Of a DNA stretch of 64,000 nt, positions 35,045-44,600 are shown one piece after another. The notes below the pieces were generated by a model. That model saw only the letters and a list, made by a program, of their open reading frames with translations. It ran no database searches and had not been told where the DNA came from. The stretch lies in contig CAVVVI010000002.1 in assembly GCA_963751795.1 (NCBI GenBank), positions 434,001 to 498,000 on the forward strand. Direction: 5' to 3'. The DNA is from BOG-908 sp963751795. GTDB lineage: Bacteria > Pseudomonadota > Alphaproteobacteria > Acetobacterales > Acetobacteraceae. Each line of letters opens with the position of its first letter. Within the stretch, counting starts at the first letter, position 1. A program made the translations under genes and the position numbers.

Positions 35045-36310
35045 TCAGCTGGACAGCGCGTCCTGAATGGCGAGACGCAGGCGGCTGAGCACAATCTCTG
35101 CGCTGCAATGACGCTGCAGGCTGGCGGTTGCAGCCAGACTCATCGCATCGTAGCGCGCCGGATCGGTATGCGCATCCCGGAAACTTTGCAGATAGGCGCG
35201 ATCGAGGCTGGCCGCATCGATGCGGCGCCGGCAGGCGCGCACCGCACGGCGCGGATCCTGCGGCCAGAAGGTCGGCTCGGCGCTGCTGGCCACCAGGTAG
35301 GCGCAATCGGCGGTGATGTAATCCGCCATGCCGGTATGCGGCGGTGCGATGGCCGGCTTGCCGGCCGACATGAACTCCATCAGCGGCAGGCACTGGCCTT
35401 CGCCATGCGCGCTGTTGACCACGTAGGAGGTGACGCGGACCATGTCGCGATAGGCGTCGTCGTCGAGGAAGCCGTGGATCAGCACCACCCGGCAGGCGAA
35501 CGGCGCCAGGCGGGAGAGCAGGCGCAGGATCAGGGCCAGGCCCTGGGTGCCGTCGTGGTGGGTGAGCTTGAGCAGCAGGGTGGCGCCGGGCTGCTCGGCG
35601 AAGCTGCGGCAGAAGCATGCCACCATGTCCGGCCAGTTCTTGCGCCCGTCTTCGGGGTTGAACACCGAAGTATAGACCACGCCGTCGAGCGCGATCGCCC
35701 GGCCGCCGGGGTGGCGCTGGCGTTCGACGAGCACCTCGGCCGGCCAGTCATGCGCCGGGTCGAGCCTGGCCCAGTCGATCTCCCGGCTGTCGAGCACGGT
35801 GCCGGCGACGCGCAGCGTGGCGCCCTGCAGCCAGGCGCGGTGGTGGCTGGCTGCGGCGAAGCGGTCCCACACCGGCGAGGGGATGCTGACGGCGGGGAAG
35901 TCCGCGCCGAGCGCCTGGTGGACGGTGGCGACCGTGTTTTCGGAATGCACGATGGCGCGGCCGAGCCGGCGCAGCGCCCACACCCAGTTGTTGCGGCGCT
36001 CGCTGTCCCAGACCTCGTTGGGCAGCGTGTCGAACTCCCAGGCGAACACCGGGATGGTGGGGCAGGCGAGGCCGATTTCGGTGCGATGCGGCGGCGAGAA
36101 GCTGAGGAAGACGCAATCCTCGCCCAGCGCGCGGGCGTTGCGCCAAATCGGATCGACGTCGGTGGCCGGGCAGGCGACCGGGATCACCACGCCCAGCCGT
36201 TCCAGCATGGGGCGGAATTCCCGCAGCACGAAATAGTAGCTGTATTCGGCGCGGCCGAGCTGGGTGCCGATATTGGCAGCCGTGGTCTCCGAATGGACCA
36301 GGAGGATCAT
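35045..36310 (-). CDS. Glycosyltransferase (GT4-like)
   Basis: This 421-residue protein begins MILLVHSETTAANIGTQLGR and has a GT4-like two-domain layout. Notable motifs are CPTIPVFAWEFDTLPNEVW (~83-101), IVHSENTVATVHQALGADFP, the FNPEDGRKNWPDMVACF loop and the C-terminal GEGQCLPLMEFMSAGKPAI, with paired acidic residues of the E-x7-E type. It is probably a retaining glycosyltransferase of the surface glycan pathway. It overlaps the upstream paralog (start of 36307..37812) by four bases in ATGA form, so the two are translationally coupled. A ribosome site GGAGG lies close to the ATG at 36310 on the reverse strand's neighbourhood. Donor and acceptor are not determinable. Confidence 0.82.
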   Translation of the reverse strand: MILLVHSETTAANIGTQLGRAEYSYYFVLREFRPMLERLGVVIPVACPATDVDPIWRNARALGEDCVFLSFSPPHRTEIGLACPTIPVFAWEFDTLPNEVWDSERRNNWVWALRRLGRAIVHSENTVATVHQALGADFPAVSIPSPVWDRFAAASHHRAWLQGATLRVAGTVLDSREIDWARLDPAHDWPAEVLVERQRHPGGRAIALDGVVYTSVFNPEDGRKNWPDMVACFCRSFAEQPGATLLLKLTHHDGTQGLALILRLLSRLAPFACRVVLIHGFLDDDAYRDMVRVTSYVVNSAHGEGQCLPLMEFMSAGKPAIAPPHTGMADYITADCAYLVASSAEPTFWPQDPRRAVRACRRRIDAASLDRAYLQSFRDAHTDPARYDAMSLAATASLQRHCSAEIVLSRLRLAIQDALSS

Positions 36311-37812
36311 GCCCGCGCTCCGGACGCGGCCAGGCCCAGAAAGGCCGTCAGCGCCTGGGCGCCCTGTTGCCGGCGTTCGGCCATGTGGCGGGCGGCGTGG
36401 CGCTGCATGTCGGCATAGGCCGGGGTCTGAGCCACCGCAAAGGCCTGCCGGTAGGCCGCGCACAGGCTGTCCCAGTCCAGCCGGTGCGAGTGGGTGAGCA
36501 GGCGCTCGCGCGGATCGTTGGTCCAGTAATCGTGCGCGAGGGAGGAGGCGACGATGAAGGCGCAGCTGGCGTCGGCCACGTCGGCCAGCGCGCTGTGGGC
36601 GGGGGTGACGGCGGGGCGGCCGCGGGCGAGGAAGCCGATCATCGGCAGCGGGGCGGCTTCGGCATGGCTGGCGCAGACGTAGTAGGTGCAGGCATCGGTG
36701 AGCGCGTCGGCCTCGGCCGGCGGCAGTGCGGCATCCATCAGGACGACGCGGCAGCGGAACGGCAGCAGGCGGCGCAGGTAGCCGGCCAGCGCCTCCCGCG
36801 TGCCGGCATCGATGCCGGCCGAGCGCAGCAGCAATGTGGCACCGGGTTCGTCGCGGAACGCCCAGACGAAGGCGGAGATCGCATCCGACCAGCTCCTGTC
36901 CCACATGCCGTGCACGGCGGCGAACACGGTGCCCGACAGCACCAGGCTCTGCGGCGGCCAGGGCTCGGCGGGGGTGCCGCCGCCCGGCGGGGGCAGCGCC
37001 GGATGGGGGCGGGGCTGCCGGGTGCCGCGCTGCAGGGCCAGATGGCCGGCGCGCGCCAGGCCGCGCGCGGCCAGGGCGCCGGCACGGGTGACGGGCCCGG
37101 GCATCAGATCCTGCACGGCGTCGCGATACCAGTTGCGCGCATGCAGCCGCGTGGTGCCCAGCCGGTAGCGCAGCGTCTTGCGCCAGGGCGGCGGCGCGCG
37201 GAACAGCACCTCCTCGCCGGGCGTGGCGGCCACCGCGTCGGCCAGGTCGTCATCGGCGTTGAAGGCCACCACCGGCGGGCGATGGTCTGACCAGGTGGCG
37301 GTATCGAGCAGGGGATAGCTGCCCAGCGCGGCCTGGCCGGCAGCGGCGGGGCTGGGCGTGCCGGCGGCCGGGCTGCGCGGCGGCGGCACGATGGCGCAGA
37401 CCGGGAAATTGGCGCCCATCACCGCGCCGACGGCGGCAGCGGCGCTGCTGGACAGGCAGATGGCGCGGCCGTGCTCGGCGAGCTTGCCGCGCCAATCGAG
37501 GCCGGGCGCGGCCGGGATGCTGCTCAGGCCCCAGCCGAACACCGGGATGGTGGGGCAGGACGGCACGGCGAAGCACTGGTCGGGCAGCGCGAAGCAGAGA
37601 TGCACGGAGGCCTGGCCGCGACCGGCGGCCAGTGCGGCCGCCTTGGCCTCGTTCGGCCCCGAGACCACCGTGACGCTGCCGCCTGCCGCTTCGGCGATGC
37701 CGGTGCAGAGCGGCAGGAAAGCCTGCAGCACGGCTTCGGGGCCTGATTCGGGTCCGCCGTTGCCGAAACTGGCGCCGGGCTCGGCCTGGCCGGTCGACAA
37801 TACAAAATGCAA
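36307..37812 (-). CDS. Glycosyltransferase-like protein with degenerate motif
   Basis: The 501-residue protein is a diverged paralog of the one at 35045: CPTIPVFGWGLSSIPAAPG corresponds to CPTIPVFAWEFDTLPNEVW, and EPGATLLLRSAG corresponds to QPGATLLLKLTH. In the C-terminal motif the second glutamate of the partner (LMEFMSAG) is replaced by glycine (MIGFLARG), and an Ala/Pro-rich insert of ~80 residues lies in the middle (~240-320). It may have lost activity or changed function, perhaps serving as a partner of the downstream enzyme. The two genes overlap by four bases. The ATG at 37812 is assumed. The inference of inactivity rests on one motif only. Confidence 0.72.
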   Translation of the reverse strand: MHFVLSTGQAEPGASFGNGGPESGPEAVLQAFLPLCTGIAEAAGGSVTVVSGPNEAKAAALAAGRGQASVHLCFALPDQCFAVPSCPTIPVFGWGLSSIPAAPGLDWRGKLAEHGRAICLSSSAAAAVGAVMGANFPVCAIVPPPRSPAAGTPSPAAAGQAALGSYPLLDTATWSDHRPPVVAFNADDDLADAVAATPGEEVLFRAPPPWRKTLRYRLGTTRLHARNWYRDAVQDLMPGPVTRAGALAARGLARAGHLALQRGTRQPRPHPALPPPGGGTPAEPWPPQSLVLSGTVFAAVHGMWDRSWSDAISAFVWAFRDEPGATLLLRSAGIDAGTREALAGYLRRLLPFRCRVVLMDAALPPAEADALTDACTYYVCASHAEAAPLPMIGFLARGRPAVTPAHSALADVADASCAFIVASSLAHDYWTNDPRERLLTHSHRLDWDSLCAAYRQAFAVAQTPAYADMQRHAARHMAERRQQGAQALTAFLGLAASGARA

Positions 37813-37875
37813 CGTTCGGCCGTTCCCTCGGGACAGAGCGCCTCGTGCGCTCTTCCGGGCACGCGGTGGACCTGC

Positions 37876-39354
37876 CTAGCAGTCAACGCCCTGGCCAGAA
37901 AGCCCCTGGAACAGGGTATTCCAGGCCTGGCCCACGGTGGCGGGACGGAACCTGGCCAGCACGCGTTCGCTGCGCGCCCGTAACTGCATGGCCAGCTCGG
38001 CGTGGCCCGGCCGGCTGGTCAGGCGTTCGATGCCGGTGGCGATCGCATCGGTGTCGTAAGGATCGACATAGATGGCGGCGTCGCCGAAGATCCAGCGGAA
38101 TACCGGCAGGTCCGAGACGACGCAGGGCGCGCCGGCCTGCATGGCTTCCAGCGGCGAGTAGCCGAAGCCTTCGTTGAAGGAGGGAAACGCGAAGCAGGCG
38201 GCCTGGCGCATCAGCGCCTGCAGCTCCTCCTGCGGCAGGTTCTGCAGGTGCAGGATGCGGCCGCTTTCCACGCCGGGGCGCATTTCGGAGAGCACGCTTT
38301 CTTCCCGCCAGCCGGCGCCGCCGACGATGATGAGGCGCAGAGCAGGGTCGCTGCGGGCGATCACCCGCTCCCAGCCGCGGATCAGGCCGGGGAAGTTCTT
38401 GCGCGGCTCCAGCGTGGAGACCGACAGCACGTAGCGCATGGCGGCGTCGGGCGGCGCCCAGCCGCGGGGGGCGCTGGCGATCTCGCTGCCGCCATCCTGG
38501 CGGCCGAGCGCGCGGAAGGTGACGTGGCGGCGGATGACGGCGGCCACATCGATGCCGCCGGCGGCCGCATCGGCCGGGGCGACCGCGCAGGGGATGACCA
38601 CGGCCCGCTCGGCCCGCCTGGCATCGAGGCTGACGAGGCTCTCCAGGCTCTGCGGCGAATTGCAGACGAACACCGCATCGGGCGCGCAGGCGCGCACCAG
38701 GCGGGAATGGGCCAGTGCCACCTTCCAACCGACCACGGTATCGGTGTCGGTAACAGGCACCGCATCGTGGAAGCGCACCACCTGGCGCACGCCGGCGGGC
38801 AGGCGCACCGGGCGCGGCATGCAGAACAGCACCGCATCGAAGCCGCCGGCGGCCAGCCGTTTGCGCAGCGGCACCGGCGGGTGGGCGCACAGATCGATGA
38901 TGGAGCTGACCGAGAGGTCGGTGGCGAGGAAGTTCTGCGCCAGCACGCGGGCGCGCTGGTCGGGGGCCAGGGTTTTGGCAAACAGCACGCGCCACAGTGC
39001 GTTGAGCTGCCCGCGATCGTGCATGGGCAGCAACTGGTGGCGGGTACGCAGCACCTGGCGCAAGGTTTGCGCGCGCTGCAGCAGGCTGAACGGGAAGGAC
39101 CGGCGCTCTGGCCGCTCCCAGTTGCGTTCCATCCAGTGCAGCACGGCGGCGGTCAGTGCCGCGGCATCGGCGCGGCCGGGCCGCACGTGCGGCAGATCGT
39201 GCCGGCCGGTGGGCATCAGCAGGCCCGAGACTTCCACCGCCGGCAGATCGCACAGCATGGCGAAGATCAGGCGCAGATCCTGGGCCACGCCGACATAGCC
39301 GTCGGCCGCGTGGCTGAGATCGACCAGGACGCGGGTAGAGACGGCGCGGCTCAT
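37876..39354 (-). CDS. Glycosyltransferase family 4 protein
   Basis: This 492-residue GT4 enzyme begins MSRAVSTRVLVDLSHAADGY. Its acceptor-binding half includes RFHDAVPVTDTDTVVGWK and FVCNSPQSLESLVSLDARR. The donor half has LSVSTLEPRKNFPGLIRGWE, LIIVGGAGWREES and the classic FPSFNEGFGYSPLEAMQAGA motif with both catalytic-type glutamates, so it should be active. It likely uses GDP-mannose or a related donor. The frame extends to 39531 with Pro-rich low-complexity sequence, but the family start is the ATG at 39354. It is 63 bases upstream of the paralog pair at 35045/36307 on the same strand, so the minus-strand run is probably an operon. Confidence 0.85.
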   Translation of the reverse strand: MSRAVSTRVLVDLSHAADGYVGVAQDLRLIFAMLCDLPAVEVSGLLMPTGRHDLPHVRPGRADAAALTAAVLHWMERNWERPERRSFPFSLLQRAQTLRQVLRTRHQLLPMHDRGQLNALWRVLFAKTLAPDQRARVLAQNFLATDLSVSSIIDLCAHPPVPLRKRLAAGGFDAVLFCMPRPVRLPAGVRQVVRFHDAVPVTDTDTVVGWKVALAHSRLVRACAPDAVFVCNSPQSLESLVSLDARRAERAVVIPCAVAPADAAAGGIDVAAVIRRHVTFRALGRQDGGSEIASAPRGWAPPDAAMRYVLSVSTLEPRKNFPGLIRGWERVIARSDPALRLIIVGGAGWREESVLSEMRPGVESGRILHLQNLPQEELQALMRQAACFAFPSFNEGFGYSPLEAMQAGAPCVVSDLPVFRWIFGDAAIYVDPYDTDAIATGIERLTSRPGHAELAMQLRARSERVLARFRPATVGQAWNTLFQGLSGQGVDC

Positions 39355-39610
39355 GCAGGGCGTGCCCTGGCCGGGCTGGCCCGGATCGGGTTGCAGCGTG
39401 GGGCCGGCCGCAGCAGGGTGGCGCGTCAGGAGCAGGGTGCGTTCCGCATCAGTGAGGGCGCCGGCGGGCTTGGCGCGTGGCCCGCGCGGATCGCTGACGA
39501 CAAACTGCCCCGCGGCCACCTGTGGTTGCAAGCCGCCTCACCGGGAGTGAGCCTTGGGACGTGAGCCCAGGCTTGCGGCTGAAGACGGCCCGGGCGCGCA
39601 GGCGAGCATG

Positions 39611-40855
<1,245 letters not shown>

Positions 40856-40939
40856 GGCCGGGGCTGTAGCGGGCGGGCCCGAACGAGGCAAGCGCGCGGG
40901 CGGGCGGGGCTTCGGCGTGCCAACGCCCTGGGCGGGCTG

Positions 40940-41272
40940 CTAGCGCTCCGGCTCGTCGCCTTCCGGTTCGACTTCGAGATCGGTGCCCAGCGCGTCGTCC
41001 TCGTCGTCGTCGAGGTCGGCGGTGTCTTCCAGCACGCCCTCTTCGGCCTCCTCGCCCTCCGCCGCCTCGGGATCGGCCTCGGCCTCTTCGGTGGCGGCCG
41101 CTTTTTTCGGCTTGCGCAGATCCACCACGTTGCCGCTGCGCCGCACGCGCGGCTGTTCCGGTGGCTGTTCGGTGCCGCATTTCGGGCAGACGGCCGGGGC
41201 GCGGCCCAGATCGTAGAACCGCGCGCCGCATGAGACGCAGATACGCTTCAATCCGAGTTCAGGCTTGGGCAT
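40940..41272 (-). CDS. TIGR02300/FYDLN-acid domain protein
   Basis: The 110-residue protein starts KPELGLKRICVSCGARFYDL, with a CxxC ... CPKC zinc ribbon and the FYDLGRAPAVCPKCG signature. A strongly acidic, low-complexity tail follows (EEAEADPEAAEGEEAEEG, then DLDDDEDDALG). This combination defines the TIGR02300 family, which is widespread in and nearly limited to Alphaproteobacteria; its function is unknown. The tail looks disordered. The ATG at 41272 is the only good start, and the stop is at 40940-40942. It is 84 bases upstream of argG on the same strand, with no obvious terminator between them. Confidence 0.9.
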   Translation of the reverse strand: MPKPELGLKRICVSCGARFYDLGRAPAVCPKCGTEQPPEQPRVRRSGNVVDLRKPKKAAATEEAEADPEAAEGEEAEEGVLEDTADLDDDEDDALGTDLEVEPEGDEPER

Positions 41273-41553
41273 GAGCGACCCTTGGGCTTCGAGGAAAACG
41301 CGTCGTCCGAAGGGCGGGGGCCATGCCATGCGGGCAGGGACCATGTCAAACGGTGCGGCACGGCCACGGTGCGGACAATCGTCGCATACCATCGAATTGA
41401 TTCGTGACAGCAACCGTTAACTTTGTTACGAGACCGACGCGGCCACGGGCGCGGCGTGGTTGATGCGCGGTTCATGGAACGCGCAGGCCGGCGGGATGCC
41501 GCACAGGACGATCGGCAAGGCGGTTGCGGCCGTCAAACTCAAGGGGCGCCTGC

Positions 41554-44500
41554 ATGACAACCTTCACGTGGTCCACCGGGAGCGGAAGCTGGGGCGTGGC
41601 CGCCAATTGGGGGCCGAACGGCGAGCCCACGGACCTCGATACCGTGGTGATCAACACGCCGGGCATCACCGTTTCGGTGGGCGCCGGGGTGGCGGCTGCG
41701 GCTTATACGCTGACGACGAGCAATGCGGCGTTCAGCCTGTCGGGCGGTTCGCTGGTGACCGAGCATCTGGCGACGTTCGGCGGTGCGTTTTCGCAGACCA
41801 GCGGCACTTACACGGTCGGCGGCATGGGGGCGGTGTTCAACGGCACGGCCAATCTGACCGGCGGTGTTACGGACGTGACCACCGGCGCGCTGGTGCTCAA
41901 CCAGAACAGCAATCTGTCCGGCACGCTGGTGGGCAACGGCGTGCTCGATTTCAACGGCGGCGCCAGCTACATCGGCGCCGGTTTCTCGTGCAGGCTCAGC
42001 GCGATCCTGATCGGCAACGGCGCGCGCGTCGGCTTCACCACCGATTTCGCCTACACGCACAGCCTGACGGTGAGCAACGGCGTGCTCGACCTGTTCGGCC
42101 ACAAGCTGATCGATTACGACCACATGGCGTTCACCGGCGTGGTGGGTTTCGGCAGCGTGGCCGTGGTGGGCACGCTGACCCTGGGCTCGGCGGCAGGCGT
42201 GGCGACGCTGGACAACGGCCTGAACGTTACGGTTTCCGGCACGCTGATCCAGTCCAACAACATCAATTTGGGCGCGAGCAATTCCGGCGCCAAGATCGGC
42301 ATCACCAAGCTCGGCCATTACAACATCAACGGCAATTGGAACGCCGCCGATCCATCGTCGGTCGGCAGCATCGCCAATGCGGGCGTGCTGGCCAAGACCG
42401 GTGGCGGCAAGCTTTCGCAGCTCTTCGCCTCGGTGAGCAGCACCGGCACGCTGAGCGCCGGCATCGGCGAATTGCAGCTGGCGGGGCTGGTGAACGCGGT
42501 TTCGGGCACGGTGAGCGGGGCGGGCACGCTGGGCATCGCCGGCGGGCAGACCACGCTGGCGCCGCGCACCATTCTGAGCGTTGCGTCGCTGCACCAGCAA
42601 TCGGGCATTCTGGTGCTCAACGCCGCGCAGGCCTATGCCGGCGCGTGGAGCATGTCGGGCGGCGTGCTCAACCTCAACAGCACCACCGCCGTGCTGACGC
42701 TGAGCGGCCGGGCGAGTTTCGATGCCGGCACGATCACCGGCTATGGCGGCACGCTGGCGCTGTCGGGCAGTTCGGAGCTGGGCAACGTGACGATCGGGGG
42801 GCCCAACACGGTGGCCCTGAGCGGCACGCTGAACCAGACCGGCACCATCAATTTCGGCCAGTCCTCGAACCCGACCGTCAACATCGCGGCCAAGGCAGCC
42901 TGGCTGCTGCACGCCGATTCGAGCATCCTCGGGGCGTATGGGCTGATCAACAATGCCGGCGTGTTCGACGACCGCAGCGGCAGCGGCACGGCGACGGTGC
43001 AGGCCGAGTTCGTCAATACGGGGACGCTGATCGCCGATAGCAGCCTGATGCTGCAGAACAACTGCGTGTTGGGCGGCACGCTGACCGGCCGCGGGCTGCT
43101 GGATCTGGCGGGCAACACGATATTGCAGGCCGGCACCAGCATTACCGTCGCGGCGCTCGATGTCTCGTCCAGCACCGCAATCGCCGGCAACCTCGCTGAT
43201 GCGGGCATCTTCACGCAATATGCCGGCAGCCTCGATACCGGCACCTCGACGCTGGCGCTGAGCGGCACCGTATCGCTCGATGGCGGCGTGCTGACGGGGA
43301 GCGGCGTGCTGGCCAGCGCAGGGCAGACGCAGATCGGCGCCTACACGGTTTCCGGCGGCGCGGTTCTGCTGATCGAGGGCGCGGCCGACCAGGTGGCGTA
43401 TGTGGGGTTGGGCAACGGGGCCGGTGCCGGCACGCTTTCGGTGGCGGCAGGCGGGGTGCTGACCGTGCAGGACGATGTCGGCATGGTGGGCAGCGGCACG
43501 CTGCTGATTGCCGGCGCGGTGCGTGAAGACGGCACCGGGGCGACCTCGATCGCCGGCACGCTGGGCCTGCTGGCCGGTGGCGTGCTGACGGCCAACGACC
43601 AAGTGCTGCAGCTGACCGGCGGCGGCACATTGGCCGGGCAGCTTGCGGGCACCGGCGTGATCGACATGGCGGCCGGCACGTTCGCGCTGGCCAGCGGCCT
43701 GTCGGCCGTCTCGGCCGGGCTGGAACTCAGCACCGGGGCGGTGCTGCAGCTGACCGCCAACCAGACCTATGGCGGCGATTTCACCACATTGGGCCAGGCC
43801 ACGATGCAGCTTGGCGGCGATACGCTGAGCCTGACCGGGACGGCGGTGCTGCGCGACGGCGCCGTTCTGACCGGCGGCGGCACGCTGGCGGCATCGGGCA
43901 GCACAACGCTGGGCGCGGTGAACGTGACCGGCAACGCGGTGCTGGCGGTGGGCGGTGCCACGCAGCAGCTCGGCAGCGTCGTTGTGGGCGATCCCACCGG
44001 GGCGGCCAGTGCGGCGGCGTATGTGGTCGGCGGCACCGACACGCTGGCGGCCGGTGCTTCGGTGCTCGGCAATGGCACGTTGAGCGTTACCGGCACGCTG
44101 GTGGCCGGCAGCAACGGGCTGAGCCAGATCACGTCCACCATCGTCGATACCGGCGTGATCGCGGCCAATCTGGGCACGCTGCAGATCCTGGGCACGGTGA
44201 CGGCCGGCAGCACCGGCGTGTTCACCATCGGCGCGGCCGGGGTGCTCGATTTTGCCGCCACCAGCGCCATCGGGCTGAACACCGGCGTGGTGTTCACCGG
44301 CGCCGGCTCCTTGCACATCGACGACCTCAAGACATTCAGCGCGACGATCGAGTCGTTCGCCACCAACGACACGATCCAGCTCTCCGGGCTGAATGCGGCT
44401 TCGCTGACCGGCACCTACACCAATGCCGGCCACATGAATCTGCTGGTCAGCGACGGATCGAACCAGATCGTGCTCGCCTTTTCGCAGGCGCAGACGCTGA

Positions 44501-44556
44501 GCACGCTGACCTTCGGCGCCGGCGCCAACGGCGTGGCCACCATCACCCATCACTGA
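41554..44556 (+). CDS. Giant beta-strand-repeat surface protein, copy 1 (probable type I secretion cargo)
   Basis: The 1000-residue protein is made of Gly/Thr/Ala/Leu-rich beta-helix-like repeats. The N-terminus (FTWSTGSGSWGVAANWGPNG) resembles the W-x-G-x-W-x-x-A-A-N-W start of many giant adhesins and autotransporter passengers. No signal peptide and no outer-membrane autotransporter barrel are present. The C-terminus (ESFATNDTIQL ... QTLSTLTFGAGANGVATITHH) is closely related to that of the next gene, as expected for a shared C-terminal secretion signal. An AAGGGG ribosome site lies seven bases before the ATG at 41554. The gene follows a 281-base spacer containing a GTTAACTTTGTTAC sequence. 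Secretion by the exporter at 20360 is inference. Confidence 0.85.
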   Translation: MTTFTWSTGSGSWGVAANWGPNGEPTDLDTVVINTPGITVSVGAGVAAAAYTLTTSNAAFSLSGGSLVTEHLATFGGAFSQTSGTYTVGGMGAVFNGTANLTGGVTDVTTGALVLNQNSNLSGTLVGNGVLDFNGGASYIGAGFSCRLSAILIGNGARVGFTTDFAYTHSLTVSNGVLDLFGHKLIDYDHMAFTGVVGFGSVAVVGTLTLGSAAGVATLDNGLNVTVSGTLIQSNNINLGASNSGAKIGITKLGHYNINGNWNAADPSSVGSIANAGVLAKTGGGKLSQLFASVSSTGTLSAGIGELQLAGLVNAVSGTVSGAGTLGIAGGQTTLAPRTILSVASLHQQSGILVLNAAQAYAGAWSMSGGVLNLNSTTAVLTLSGRASFDAGTITGYGGTLALSGSSELGNVTIGGPNTVALSGTLNQTGTINFGQSSNPTVNIAAKAAWLLHADSSILGAYGLINNAGVFDDRSGSGTATVQAEFVNTGTLIADSSLMLQNNCVLGGTLTGRGLLDLAGNTILQAGTSITVAALDVSSSTAIAGNLADAGIFTQYAGSLDTGTSTLALSGTVSLDGGVLTGSGVLASAGQTQIGAYTVSGGAVLLIEGAADQVAYVGLGNGAGAGTLSVAAGGVLTVQDDVGMVGSGTLLIAGAVREDGTGATSIAGTLGLLAGGVLTANDQVLQLTGGGTLAGQLAGTGVIDMAAGTFALASGLSAVSAGLELSTGAVLQLTANQTYGGDFTTLGQATMQLGGDTLSLTGTAVLRDGAVLTGGGTLAASGSTTLGAVNVTGNAVLAVGGATQQLGSVVVGDPTGAASAAAYVVGGTDTLAAGASVLGNGTLSVTGTLVAGSNGLSQITSTIVDTGVIAANLGTLQILGTVTAGSTGVFTIGAAGVLDFAATSAIGLNTGVVFTGAGSLHIDDLKTFSATIESFATNDTIQLSGLNAASLTGTYTNAGHMNLLVSDGSNQIVLAFSQAQTLSTLTFGAGANGVATITHH

Positions 44557-44600
44557 GCGCACGCGGCGTCCGGTTTCAAAGACAGTCGAGGATCGAAGCA

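Noticed and set aside
41410..41435. GTTAACTTTGTTAC upstream of the first giant repeat gene as a CtrA site
   Set aside because: Only one half matches TTAA, and the second half is not in the required spacing.
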